Assembly: GCA_012521375.1 (NCBI GenBank)
Contig: JAAYMO010000234.1
Coordinates: 1-38,070, forward strand
DNA from: Clostridiales bacterium
GTDB lineage: Bacteria; Bacillota; Clostridia; Lutisporales; Lutisporaceae
Length of the DNA: 38,070 nt
Direction: 5' to 3'
Shown: piece by piece, positions 25,628 to 33,820 of the stretch
Position numbering within the stretch: position 1 is the stretch's first letter
Layout of the letters: every line of letters starts with the position of its first letter
Translations under genes and position numbers: made by a program
The notes under the pieces: generated by a model
Database searches by the model: none
What the model saw: the letters and a program-made list of their open reading frames with translations, nothing else
Told to the model about the DNA's origin: nothing

Positions 25628-26313
25628 TGTTTTGCCTCCCTATAACCATTTAATTCTTCAATACATTCTTTTAGTCTAATCTGGTTATCATCTTCATTTG
25701 TTGCTTTTATTTGACTTATAATCTTCTTATACTCATTTATCTTTTTATCTATGTATTCATGCAATGTATTGTTATTCTTGTAATAATAAACTTCGTTATT
25801 AGCAACACTGCTTTGAAAAGTATACCCTTCCCTAAACTGCGTCCATATTATCTCATAGAATTTATTGTCTTCCTTTACAACCTCTCCCCTGAGTATTTCA
25901 AAAGAATTTTCTATTAACCATTTTATCAAAATTCTACTGTCTCTCATAGGTTGCAATATAATTTGTCTTGCATTTTTTGCTATTTCAATACCCGCTTCCA
26001 AGATATCTTTAATCAGTATTCCCCCCATGCCAGCTATAACAATTACATCTGCTTCATCTTTATCTATCACACTCAAACCATTTCCTATTCTAACATTGAT
26101 TAATTCATCTAATCCAAATTTTTTGATCCTTCTCATTGCAATTTCTGCAGGACCTTCATTAACATCAGTAGCAATAGCCGTTTGGGCTTTGCCTGTTCTA
26201 ATAAGATAAATTGGAAGATAGGCATGGTCGGAACCTATATCTACAACAGTATTGCATCTTTTTATACTTTGTGCTATGGTTTTAAGTCTTGGAGTTAAAT
26301 CCAAATCAATCAT
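25600..26313 (-). CDS. trmK: tRNA (adenine(22)-N1)-methyltransferase
   Basis: A 237-residue SAM-dependent enzyme that methylates N1 of A22 in tRNA. It has the Rossmann start VVDIGSDHAYLPIYLIRTGK, acidic ATDVNEGP, VIVIAGMGGILI and ILQPMRDS, all typical of TrmK (COG2384). A charged C-terminal helical extension follows. It lies between the tRNA genes and nif3 and overlaps nif3 by 28 bases. AAAGG stands directly against the ATG at 26313. A TTG three codons later (26304) has better spacing, so the true N-terminus could be three residues shorter. Confidence 0.92.
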   Translation of the reverse strand: MIDLDLTPRLKTIAQSIKRCNTVVDIGSDHAYLPIYLIRTGKAQTAIATDVNEGPAEIAMRRIKKFGLDELINVRIGNGLSVIDKDEADVIVIAGMGGILIKDILEAGIEIAKNARQIILQPMRDSRILIKWLIENSFEILRGEVVKEDNKFYEIIWTQFREGYTFQSSVANNEVYYYKNNNTLHEYIDKKINEYKKIISQIKATNEDDNQIRLKECIEELNGYREAKQWHSLNVEQ

Positions 26314-26428
26314 CCTTTATAGTCCGTAACTTACATATTTATTATACTATACTTATCCAATTTTCATAAGTATATATGAAGTTTATTTTTGTTTCTTTTT
26401 TCAAAAGCATACTGTACCCTATATATAG

Positions 26429-26459
26429 CAAAAACTCCAAAGTTTAAAACTTTGGAGTT
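26429..26459 (-). terminator. Terminator of the tRNA transcript
   Basis: On the minus strand AACTCCAAAG pairs with CTTTGGAGTT around a short AT loop, followed by five T. It lies about 18 bases past the CCA end of tRNA-Ile(CAU) and separates the tRNAs from trmK. Confidence 0.9.
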
Positions 26460-26476
26460 ATCTTCATAAAATAATA

Positions 26477-26553
26477 TGGTGGGCCTTCAGGGACTCGAAC
26501 CCCGGACCAACCGGTTATGAGCCGGTTGCTCTAACCAACTGAGCTAAAGGCCC
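26477..26553 (-). tRNA. tRNA-Ile (CAU anticodon, lysidine type)
   Basis: A 77-base cloverleaf including an encoded CCA end: acceptor GGGCCTT/AAGGCCC, D-arm AGCTCAGTTGGTTAGAGC, anticodon loop CTCATAA with CAT at 26517-26519, and T-arm GGTTCGAGTCC. A CAU anticodon can mean Met or Ile2. The acceptor pairs C4-G69 and C5-G68 are those needed by TilS in E. coli tRNA-Ile2, and elongator Met tRNAs usually lack them. I therefore favour Ile with the C34 converted to lysidine, reading AUA codons, which are common here. Met cannot be fully excluded. Confidence 0.85.
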
Positions 26554-26557
26554 TAGA

Positions 26558-26633
26558 TGGCTCCTCAAGTTGGACTCGAACCAACGACCCTGCGGTTAAC
26601 AGCCGCATGCTCTACCGACTGAGCTATTGAGGA
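26558..26633 (-). tRNA. tRNA-Asn (GUU anticodon)
   Basis: A 76-base cloverleaf with encoded CCA: acceptor TCCTCAA/TTGAGGA, D-arm AGCTCAGTCGGTAGAGC, anticodon loop CTGTTAA with GTT at 26598-26600, and T-arm GGTTCGAGTCC. It is four bases upstream of tRNA-Ile(CAU), and both share the promoter at 26653-26681. Confidence 0.97.
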
Positions 26634-26652
26634 AAGTGAACTGACAAATATA

Positions 26653-26681
26653 ATTCTACTAACTTTATATGAAATTGTCAA
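26653..26681 (-). promoter_or_regulatory. Promoter of the two tRNA genes
   Basis: TTGACA (26676-26681) and TAGAAT (26653-26658) are spaced 17 bases on the minus strand. The predicted start is about 13 bases before tRNA-Asn. It lies in the 66-base gap after the rpoD stop, so the tRNAs can be made without read-through from rpoD. Confidence 0.85.
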
Positions 26682-26699
26682 GGGTATATTTATAAAATT

Positions 26700-27788
26700 T
26701 TATTCCAGGTAATCCTTTAGTTTCTTGCTTCTACTTGGATGTCGAAGCTTTCTTAGAGCTTTAGCTTCTATTTGTCTGATTCTTTCTCTGGTAACATTGA
26801 ATTCTTTACCAACTTCTTCCAAAGTTCTTGCTCTACCATCGTCTAATCCAAACCTCAACCTTAACACTTTTTCTTCCCTTGGCGTCAATGTGTCTAATAC
26901 TTCTATTAACTGCTCTTTTAGAAGAGTAAAGGCTGCAGCCTCTGCAGGTGCTGGTACATCATCATCTGGAATAAAATCACCTAAATGGCTATCTTCTTCT
27001 TCCCCAATGGGAGTTTCCAAGGAAACAGGTTCTTGGGCAATTCTCTGAATTTCCCTAACTTTCTCTTCAGATAAACCCATTTCTTCTGCAATTTCTTCTG
27101 GGAGAGGATCTCTACCTAGCTCTTGAAGCAATTGCCTTGATACCCTTATCAGCTTATTTATTGTTTCAACCATATGAACAGGTATTCTTATTGTTCTGGC
27201 TTGATCTGCAATGGCTCTAGTAATTGCTTGCCTAATCCACCATGTAGCGTAGGTACTGAATTTAAAACCTTTTTCATAATCGAATTTCTCTACAGCTTTT
27301 ATAAGGCCAAGATTGCCTTCTTGTATTAAATCCAAAAACAGCATTCCTCTTCCTACATATCTCTTAGCAATACTTACTACAAGTCTTAAGTTAGCTTCGG
27401 TCAATTTTTTCTTTGCCTCTAAATCTCCTTCCTTCATCCTTTTTGCCAGTTCGACTTCTTCTTCAGGGCTTAGAAGAGGGACCTTTCCTATTTCTTTTAG
27501 ATACATTCTTACAGGATCATCTATACTGACACCTTCCGGAACAGATAGATCTAATTCAACAGACTCATCTTCATCATCCATAGGAGGCAAATCAATATCA
27601 GCATCAGCACTTCCAACAACATCTATTCCTTTAGCCTCTAAATATTCATAAACCTTATCAATTTGATCAGGTTCCATTTCTACTTCTTCTAATGCATCCA
27701 TTATCTCTTTGTATGTTAGCATGCCATTCTTAGTACCTTTTTGAATCAACTCTTTTATATTATTCATCTTTAATTCATTGTTCTTCAT
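26700..27788 (-). CDS. rpoD: Primary RNA polymerase sigma factor RpoD/SigA
   Basis: The housekeeping sigma factor, 362 residues, the short Firmicute form. Region 1.1 occupies about residues 1-80 and ends in an acidic stretch. Region 1.2 includes [20 protein letters not shown], and region 2 includes [20 protein letters not shown]. Region 3 includes [12 protein letters not shown], and region 4 includes [20 protein letters not shown] with the -35-binding helix-turn-helix. GGGAGGGG precedes the ATG. It follows dnaG by 23 bases in the dgt-yqxD-dnaG-rpoD operon, the clostridial version of the macromolecular synthesis operon. The strong TTGACA/TATAAT boxes seen at rnpB and the tRNAs fit its specificity. 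Confidence 0.98.
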   Translation of the reverse strand: MKNNELKMNNIKELIQKGTKNGMLTYKEIMDALEEVEMEPDQIDKVYEYLEAKGIDVVGSADADIDLPPMDDEDESVELDLSVPEGVSIDDPVRMYLKEIGKVPLLSPEEEVELAKRMKEGDLEAKKKLTEANLRLVVSIAKRYVGRGMLFLDLIQEGNLGLIKAVEKFDYEKGFKFSTYATWWIRQAITRAIADQARTIRIPVHMVETINKLIRVSRQLLQELGRDPLPEEIAEEMGLSEEKVREIQRIAQEPVSLETPIGEEEDSHLGDFIPDDDVPAPAEAAAFTLLKEQLIEVLDTLTPREEKVLRLRFGLDDGRARTLEEVGKEFNVTRERIRQIEAKALRKLRHPSRSKKLKDYLE

Positions 27789-27811
27789 GCAATCCCCTCC
27801 CTTCCAGGAAA

Positions 27812-29587
27812 CTATTTCTTCTTCTTTTGTAACTCCATAATTTCTTTAAATAGTTCATTGGATTTATCCTTATCCCCAATCTCATAAAATTCATTCATTT
27901 TTTTCGTCAATTCTTCAATCCTTTTTCGGATATGAGCTTGACAAAGTTTATCTATATATGAATCAACTAATTTCAAATCATTATCTGTTATGTCTATGCT
28001 AAAAATTTCCGCAGCTTTTTTTGTATCTTCTTCATTTTCTAAATGGATTATTATTTCTCCAGCCGATATCATTTTTCCTTCTTTTATTTTTAAATTTATT
28101 ATTTCAGCAATTTTCTTATTAATTGGACTATTAAAGTAATCAGGCTTTATCTGATTAAATATATTTTCTGCTCTATTCTTATCTTGAATACAAATATTCA
28201 AAAGCTTTTTTTCTGCAATCAGTTCTCCACTTATAACTTTTTTTCTATTATTAGTGATGTTATTCCTGTCTACTATATTATGCCTGTTATTTCCACTAGT
28301 ATGCTTCTTTTTTATCTTATTTAATTCATCATAAATAGCCCTTTCGTTTATTTGCATTTCTTTAGAGTACTTTTTTATATATGCGTCTATTTCGGCAGGA
28401 CTGTCTAATACAATTAGAATGCTTGCCAGCTGTTTTATAAATTTTACTCTTCCTTCAATAGTTGCTATATCTGTATTCTGTTTCAAATTATATATTTTAT
28501 AATCTATCAAAGACATGCAGTTTTCAATTAATTCATTAAAAGAATCAAGACCTTCCTGCCTAATATATTCATCAGGATCTTTCCCTTTCGGAAGCCTGAT
28601 TACCTTCACATTGCACCCTTCCTTTTCCAATATAGCCAACCCTTTTAGTGTTGCCGCCTGACCAGCAGCATCAGAATCGTAAGCTATTATTATCTCATTG
28701 GCATATCTTTTTAGAAGCCTTGCTTGATTTTCTGTAAAAGCTGTTCCCAATGAGGCAACTACATTATTGATACCATATTGATGCAAAGATATTGCATCAA
28801 TATATCCTTCTACAACAATTATATTCTTTAGGTTTCTAATTTTTTTGACGAGGTTTAACCCGTAGATATTATTGCCTTTGCTATAAATTTCAGTTTCAGG
28901 AGAATTTAGATACTTAGGTATACTATCATCCATTACTCTGCCACCAAAAGCAATGACATTGCCTTTTAAGTCTATGATAGGAAACATTATTCTATTTCTG
29001 AATCTATCATAATAATCGTCATTATTGGTTTTTTTAGCTAAAAGTCCTGCAGAATATGCCAGTTCTGGAGATATACCATTTGCGTCCATATATTTTTTTA
29101 TTGAATCCCAAGAGTCTAGCGAATAACCAAGGCCAAATTTTTTTATTATATCTATGCTTAAACCTCTATCTCTCAAGTATTTCATAGCACTAGATTGATT
29201 GTTTAAATTATCATAGAAAAATCTAGCCGCCATTTTATTGATTTTATATAATAAATTTCTCCTTCTTATCCTTTCTTTTTCTTTTTTGTTGGATGTACCC
29301 TTAACCTCGATACCTACCCTTTCTGCCAGAAAGTTTAGAGACTCAGGATAGTTCATCTTTTCTATCTTCTGTATAAATGTGCTTACATTACCTCCCACAC
29401 CACATCCAAAACAATAAAAAAGCTGCTTATCAGGAGAAACATTAAAAGAAGGAGTTTTTTCTGAATGAAAAGGACACAAGCCTACATAATTATTTCCTCT
29501 TCTCCTTAGATTCATGTATTGAGATATAACATCTACAATATCGTTTTTTTCAATTATCTCAGAAATAAGCTCTTCTGAGAAATACAT
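27812..29587 (-). CDS. dnaG: DNA primase
   Basis: Makes RNA primers for lagging-strand synthesis and works with the DnaB/DnaC helicase. It has 591 residues, the normal length. The CHC2 zinc-binding domain has C38, H41, C59 and C62 (CPFH and CFGC). The primase core has the AFGGRVMDD and LNSPET motifs. TOPRIM motifs are [17 protein letters not shown] and [11 protein letters not shown]. The C-terminal 150 residues are the helicase-binding domain. AAAGGTGG precedes the ATG. It lies 14 bases after yqxD and 23 before rpoD. Confidence 0.97.
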   Translation of the reverse strand: MYFSEELISEIIEKNDIVDVISQYMNLRRRGNNYVGLCPFHSEKTPSFNVSPDKQLFYCFGCGVGGNVSTFIQKIEKMNYPESLNFLAERVGIEVKGTSNKKEKERIRRRNLLYKINKMAARFFYDNLNNQSSAMKYLRDRGLSIDIIKKFGLGYSLDSWDSIKKYMDANGISPELAYSAGLLAKKTNNDDYYDRFRNRIMFPIIDLKGNVIAFGGRVMDDSIPKYLNSPETEIYSKGNNIYGLNLVKKIRNLKNIIVVEGYIDAISLHQYGINNVVASLGTAFTENQARLLKRYANEIIIAYDSDAAGQAATLKGLAILEKEGCNVKVIRLPKGKDPDEYIRQEGLDSFNELIENCMSLIDYKIYNLKQNTDIATIEGRVKFIKQLASILIVLDSPAEIDAYIKKYSKEMQINERAIYDELNKIKKKHTSGNNRHNIVDRNNITNNRKKVISGELIAEKKLLNICIQDKNRAENIFNQIKPDYFNSPINKKIAEIINLKIKEGKMISAGEIIIHLENEEDTKKAAEIFSIDITDNDLKLVDSYIDKLCQAHIRKRIEELTKKMNEFYEIGDKDKSNELFKEIMELQKKKK

Positions 29588-29601
29588 ATGCTATACCACC
29601 T

Positions 29602-30054
29602 TTAATATTTCATGTTAGCCTTTATCAATCTTTCCAAAGATGCAAAAAATAAATCGTCATCCTTCTTACTTCGCTTTTTAGGTCCTTTATTTCTACCGCC
29701 GCTACGCAACAACCTTAGTTTGTGATGTCTTATATTTAATAAATCATCAATTTGCTTATCATCATATATTCTTCCATTAAAAGATAATGCATAAGCTCCC
29801 TTTGATAATGCCATAGCAGCAAGTCCAAAATCATCGGTTATTACAATATCGCCATCTATAGCTCTATTGATTATTGCCAAATCTGCTGATTGAAATACAT
29901 TATCTACATAAATAGTCTCTATATTGTGTATTTCACAGTAATTTGAATAATGGTTTAAACTACATATAAATATAGTTTCTATATCATATTTTTTTGCAAT
30001 TTCTATAATAATCTCTTTAACAGGACAAGCATCGGAATCAACTAATATTTTCAT
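29602..30054 (-). CDS. yqxD: YaiI/YqxD family protein (UPF0178)
   Basis: A 150-residue small cytoplasmic protein of the UPF0178 family, with a PIN/NYN-like fold. The signature begins MKILVDSDACPVKEII, with the conserved acidic residues D6 and D8. It goes on with GDIVITDDFGLAAMALSKGA and the C-terminal LLRSGGRNKGPKKRSKKDD. Acidic residues suggest a metal-dependent nuclease-like site, but no activity is established. AGGAGG precedes the ATG. Its place between dgt and dnaG is conserved in Firmicutes (as with B. subtilis yqxD-dnaG). Confidence 0.93.
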   Translation of the reverse strand: MKILVDSDACPVKEIIIEIAKKYDIETIFICSLNHYSNYCEIHNIETIYVDNVFQSADLAIINRAIDGDIVITDDFGLAAMALSKGAYALSFNGRIYDDKQIDDLLNIRHHKLRLLRSGGRNKGPKKRSKKDDDLFFASLERLIKANMKY

Positions 30055-30121
30055 AATCCTCCTATTGAAAACACTGAATTAATATTAATTCGATATAAAA
30101 TACAAATATCCTTCAATTATT

Positions 30122-31120
30122 TTAAATCTTCCATCCAATCGGTAAAAATAATGATTTATATTTAATTAAAGCATATCTATCTGTCATTCCTGCAATATAA
30201 TCGCATGTTATACGTTGAATATCAGTATCTTCCATTTTATTTCTTATATCATCTGGTATCTCATAAGGCTTATTGACAAAATATTCATATAGTTGTTTTA
30301 CTATATACTTAACTTTCTCTTCCTCATCCTTAGCTTTTGAACCAATATAGACATTATCAAACATAAATTTTCTTAACTTATTTGTTGCATCATATACATC
30401 TTTGCTCATTTTAACATATGGCTTATCCAAACTTTCATATATTATATCTGTAATCATTGTATTTATCCTGCTTTTATGATCCTTCCCCAGGATTTCAATA
30501 CAATCATTAGGCAAATCATCAACGCTCAATATTCCTGCTCTCATTGCATCATCAATATCATGATTTATATATGCTATTCTATCAGAAAATTTTACTACCA
30601 TTCCTTCCAGCGTATTAGGAGTATTATCCCCTGTATGATTTACTATTCCATCTCTAACTTCCCAAGTGAGATTCAAGCCTTTGTTGCTTTCCAAAACATC
30701 CACTACCCTTAAACTTTGTTCATTATGCTTAAACCCTCCTGGATGAATATCATTTAATACTGCTTCACCAGCATGGCCAAAAGGAGTGTGGCCTAAATCA
30801 TGGCCAAGGGCTATGGCCTCAGTTAAATCTTCATTTAGTCTCAGGGCTCTAGCAATAGTTCTGGCTATCTGTGCTACCTCAAGAGTATGAGTCAGCCTTG
30901 TTCTATAGTGGTCCTTTTCAGGGGATATGAAAACCTGAGTTTTGTGTTTAAGTCTTCTAAATGCTTTGGAATGGATTACTCTATCTCTATCTCTCTGAAA
31001 TTCAGTTCTTATGTCACATTTAACCTCTTCCTTTTTCCTACCTTTACTTTCTGCACTATATACAGCATAAGGGGATAAAAAACGCCTTTCCAATTCTTCA
31101 GTTCTTTGCCTAATATTCAT
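30122..31120 (-). CDS. dgt: dGTP triphosphohydrolase-like HD-domain protein
   Basis: A 332-residue HD-superfamily phosphohydrolase of the Dgt group, which removes triphosphate from dGTP or other dNTPs. Metal ligands are visible: H78 in [13 protein letters not shown]107 and D108 in [16 protein letters not shown], and a later Asp in [38 protein letters not shown] is typical of the family's N-terminus. It is shorter than E. coli Dgt (about 500 residues) but is normal for the Firmicute type. AGGAG precedes the ATG. It heads the dnaG-rpoD operon, a recurring clostridial gene order. Confidence 0.94.
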   Translation of the reverse strand: MNIRQRTEELERRFLSPYAVYSAESKGRKKEEVKCDIRTEFQRDRDRVIHSKAFRRLKHKTQVFISPEKDHYRTRLTHTLEVAQIARTIARALRLNEDLTEAIALGHDLGHTPFGHAGEAVLNDIHPGGFKHNEQSLRVVDVLESNKGLNLTWEVRDGIVNHTGDNTPNTLEGMVVKFSDRIAYINHDIDDAMRAGILSVDDLPNDCIEILGKDHKSRINTMITDIIYESLDKPYVKMSKDVYDATNKLRKFMFDNVYIGSKAKDEEEKVKYIVKQLYEYFVNKPYEIPDDIRNKMEDTDIQRITCDYIAGMTDRYALIKYKSLFLPIGWKI

Positions 31121-31267
31121 AATAACAACTCCTAAACAATTTCATACTGAAATATATACTACAAAACTATGCATTTTCCTTTAAAATAATAATCAAACTG
31201 TAAATATATATAAGCTTCCATTGAAATTTGCTATTTGAGTAAGATTGAATAAAACAAGGTACCACAC

Positions 31268-31281
31268 TTATTGATCAATAA
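31268..31281. other. Perfect 14-bp palindrome upstream of dgt
   Basis: TTATTGATCAATAA reads the same on both strands and lies in the 244-base gap between the AviRa-like gene and dgt, about 150 bases before the dgt ATG. It could be a repressor site or chance in AT-rich DNA. The gap 31121-31364 holds no other structure I can support. Confidence 0.25.
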
Positions 31282-31364
31282 ATTTAAGTGCAATACCCTA
31301 AATATATATTCTTCATTTTGTTAAAATCCACAAATTTTAATATTAACATTTTTTATTATAATAT

Positions 31365-32087
31365 CTAAAGTGGTTCAAAAAATCCTATCTGTCGCTTGCC
31401 CAATTTGAAGTATTGAACACGTTCAAAAGACTTGTGTTTTAACTTTGACTTTTTATCAGCTACTATAACTAATACAGACCTTTTTTTATCAAGTGCTTTG
31501 TAGCAATTCTCAAATAGATTTTCTAGTGGATTATTATTTCTTCCTTCCCAACTAACAATATTTCCATAGGGAATATCTGTAATAATAATATTCACATCTT
31601 TAATAGGAAAGTCTCTTATATCTGTAATATCTCTTTTCATACATCTTATCTCAATCTTCTTTGCTCCTATCAAGGTTTCCAAATAATCTATGCTTTTCAA
31701 TGCCTCCATATGAGATTCTTTTCCAAATTTTTTTATGTATTCTTCGATTTCTTTTTTTCTTTTATTAAGTCCTTCTTTTGAAAGCAAGGAAAGATTTTTC
31801 CTTGCGGTTTCTAGCACATAATCATCATAATCAGTTGCTATAAGTTCTAAAATTTTATCATAATGCAAAAACCCGATAGTTGTAAGCAAAAAACCTCCTC
31901 CGCAGCATGGATCATAAATTTTGTATGGACTATAAACTCCCTTTTTTTCAAGAATATCAAAACATCGCTGAGCTATCTCGCTTGCCAACCTGACAGGAAA
32001 AGCCGTTGTATTTGCAGCATTATATAACACTCGCCCGCTTGAAAAATCACTGAAATCTCTTTTATCCGTTTCAAATTTATACTTCAT
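31365..32087 (-). CDS. AviRa-like 23S rRNA methyltransferase
   Basis: A 240-residue SAM-dependent methyltransferase resembling AviRa, the 23S rRNA guanine methylase that protects the avilamycin producer. Matching features in order are FSSGRVLYNAANTTAFPVRL, ASEIAQRCFDIL, the SAM loop YDPCCGGGFLLTTIGFLH, acidic ATDYD, the helix ARKNLSLLSKEGL, and the catalytic ITDIPYGNIVSWEGR. The NPPY-type site appears as DIPYG. Whether it confers orthosomycin resistance or is a housekeeping modifier in Firmicutes is not known. No strong ribosome binding site precedes the ATG at 32087. It appears to stand alone, upstream of the dgt operon. Confidence 0.78.
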   Translation of the reverse strand: MKYKFETDKRDFSDFSSGRVLYNAANTTAFPVRLASEIAQRCFDILEKKGVYSPYKIYDPCCGGGFLLTTIGFLHYDKILELIATDYDDYVLETARKNLSLLSKEGLNKRKKEIEEYIKKFGKESHMEALKSIDYLETLIGAKKIEIRCMKRDITDIRDFPIKDVNIIITDIPYGNIVSWEGRNNNPLENLFENCYKALDKKRSVLVIVADKKSKLKHKSFERVQYFKLGKRQIGFFEPL

Positions 32088-32285
32088 TCCGGTAAAGTCA
32101 CCACTTTTTCTATAAAATAATTATAACTCTTACTTTGCCTCTTATTCAGCTTAAAATCATATACCTGTTTTTCCATTAAAAATACTCAAATACTCTTCGA
32201 GTTTCCAATTCTATCTTTTCTTTCGTATTTGGAACAGAGATCAAAGAAGAATAACCTATAAATTCTAATCAATCACGTATAAGTC

Positions 32286-32936
32286 TTAAGGCTCATTATT
32301 TTCAGCAACCTTATTCTTCCTCAATATATCTATTCCATTAAATAAAAGATAGAAGGCAACTATAATGCAACCTAAAGCATCAATATACTGGGTAACGGGA
32401 TGATTTGGTGCAATTGATACTGAAGTAAGTGCTGATACAACACATATATCAACAGAAGCCTTTGCTCGATACAGTTTCTCCTGACCTGCAATTACGGAAT
32501 TATATTTCTCCCGTATCATATTTCTATAGCGCCACCAAAACCATAAGTTTGTTATTACACCTAAGATTGCTATAATTAATCCCAAAACTACATTCCCATT
32601 AGCTTTATATATAAAGAAACGAAATACTCCGACAATAAACATTGCTATTCCTGAACACATCATGGCACCGAAAACAGTTAGATTAGCTATACGCTCCATG
32701 TGATTGCGATAGGTATCATCAGACTTCACACTATGCTTAAGTTTTCGATAAATCCACCAAGATACAAACAAAGCAACCAATTCCGAGGTACGTCGCAAAA
32801 AATCAGCTATTTGTGTTGCAGAATGACTTAATACCGCAGGAATGCCAGTTACAATTGGTCCAGGTGCGCTTAACACAAGAGACATCAGCATCACTTTTTC
32901 ACGATTAGAGGATTCATATTCATTTAAAGCTTTCAT
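32286..32936 (-). CDS. Cation-diffusion-facilitator-like membrane protein
   Basis: A 216-residue protein with about six hydrophobic helices and the layout of a CDF cation-efflux transmembrane domain: SATQIADFLRRTSELVALFV (TM2), HMERIANLTVFGAMMCSGIA (TM3), ASVDICVVSALTSVSIAP (TM5) and YIDALGCIIVAFYLLFNGID (TM6). The cytoplasmic C-terminal metal-sensing domain is absent. Of the four zinc ligands of site A (D-xxx-D in TM2, H-xxx-D in TM5), the first and last Asp remain. The other two positions read Arg49 and Lys by eye, so normal zinc transport is doubtful. It starts one base after the stop of the kinase-like gene, so they form an operon. Confidence 0.7.
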   Translation of the reverse strand: MKALNEYESSNREKVMLMSLVLSAPGPIVTGIPAVLSHSATQIADFLRRTSELVALFVSWWIYRKLKHSVKSDDTYRNHMERIANLTVFGAMMCSGIAMFIVGVFRFFIYKANGNVVLGLIIAILGVITNLWFWWRYRNMIREKYNSVIAGQEKLYRAKASVDICVVSALTSVSIAPNHPVTQYIDALGCIIVAFYLLFNGIDILRKNKVAENNEP

Positions 32937-32937
32937 A

Positions 32938-33663
32938 CTATACCCCCATTAAAGAAAATAATATCATAAGTGAAAATATGGGAAATGCTGTTGCTAAGGG
33001 TACAGTAATTGTATCCATTCCGTTACGGGATACTAGTTCAACTATTGCACATATTGGTGCAACAAGGAAGGCTCCTGATAAGCATAAATACCAAGGCATT
33101 GAGGTATAAATCATAAGGCAGATAAGTATTGCAATAGCAGATACGAAATACATAGCAATTGTTCCTTCCCTAGTTTTAGTTCCTTCTACCCATCGATGAT
33201 TAATAGGATGGCGGCCAAAGGCTTTTCCAACCAGAGCCGCTGCTGCATCTCCAAAACCCCAGGCCATAACTGAAACAATAACAATAAACTTCCATTGCTC
33301 TCCCATCAATCCCCAAAATATAGCAATAAGCACTGCCATCATAAAGAAAACAATTAATAAACTTAATTTTATCTCGCCTTTTTTACGTTGAATCAGTATC
33401 TCCATTACCTTAGGAAATCTTTCAGTATAAGCTATTACCGGATACAAAACTAAGGCAAACACTATGACCGTATACATTGCTAGATACCATGTATCGAAGG
33501 CATATAGAAGCACCAACACCGATGAAACACACGTCATATGGAGAAGTTTTCTAAATAGCTCTTTTGGAGGCTTTAAATATGCTCTAATTATTAAAAGCAG
33601 TAAAACGGCAATTATATAATATCCAATAAAAAGCCCAAATCCAGACATAAACTCACTTAGCAT
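32938..33663 (-). CDS. Polyprenol/phytol kinase-like integral membrane protein (DGK1/SEC59/VTE5 family)
   Basis: A 241-residue protein with about seven hydrophobic helices. The family motifs are RKLLHM (residues about 38-43), the CTP-binding-type stretch GFGDAAAALVGKAFGRHPIN, then EGTKTREGTIAMY and the C-terminal ELVSRNGMDTITVPLATAFP. These are hallmarks of CTP-dependent lipid-alcohol kinases (dolichol, phytol or farnesol kinases) and related cytidylyltransferases. It probably phosphorylates a prenol or diacylglycerol in the membrane; the substrate is open. GGAGGAG precedes the ATG. The CDF-like gene follows after one base, suggesting a shared function. Confidence 0.8.
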   Translation of the reverse strand: MLSEFMSGFGLFIGYYIIAVLLLLIIRAYLKPPKELFRKLLHMTCVSSVLVLLYAFDTWYLAMYTVIVFALVLYPVIAYTERFPKVMEILIQRKKGEIKLSLLIVFFMMAVLIAIFWGLMGEQWKFIVIVSVMAWGFGDAAAALVGKAFGRHPINHRWVEGTKTREGTIAMYFVSAIAILICLMIYTSMPWYLCLSGAFLVAPICAIVELVSRNGMDTITVPLATAFPIFSLMILFSLMGV

Positions 33664-33820
33664 TTATTATTTCTCCTCCTTTAAGATTCAGAAAGCCAAT
33701 ACTATATGAAATTTATTTTTGGCAACATAGCATTTAAAAACATTCAGGATAAAATTATTACATGCATCATAATATTGCAGAATTAGACGAATATCACCAA
33801 GCTTTTGTAATTTTAATTAA

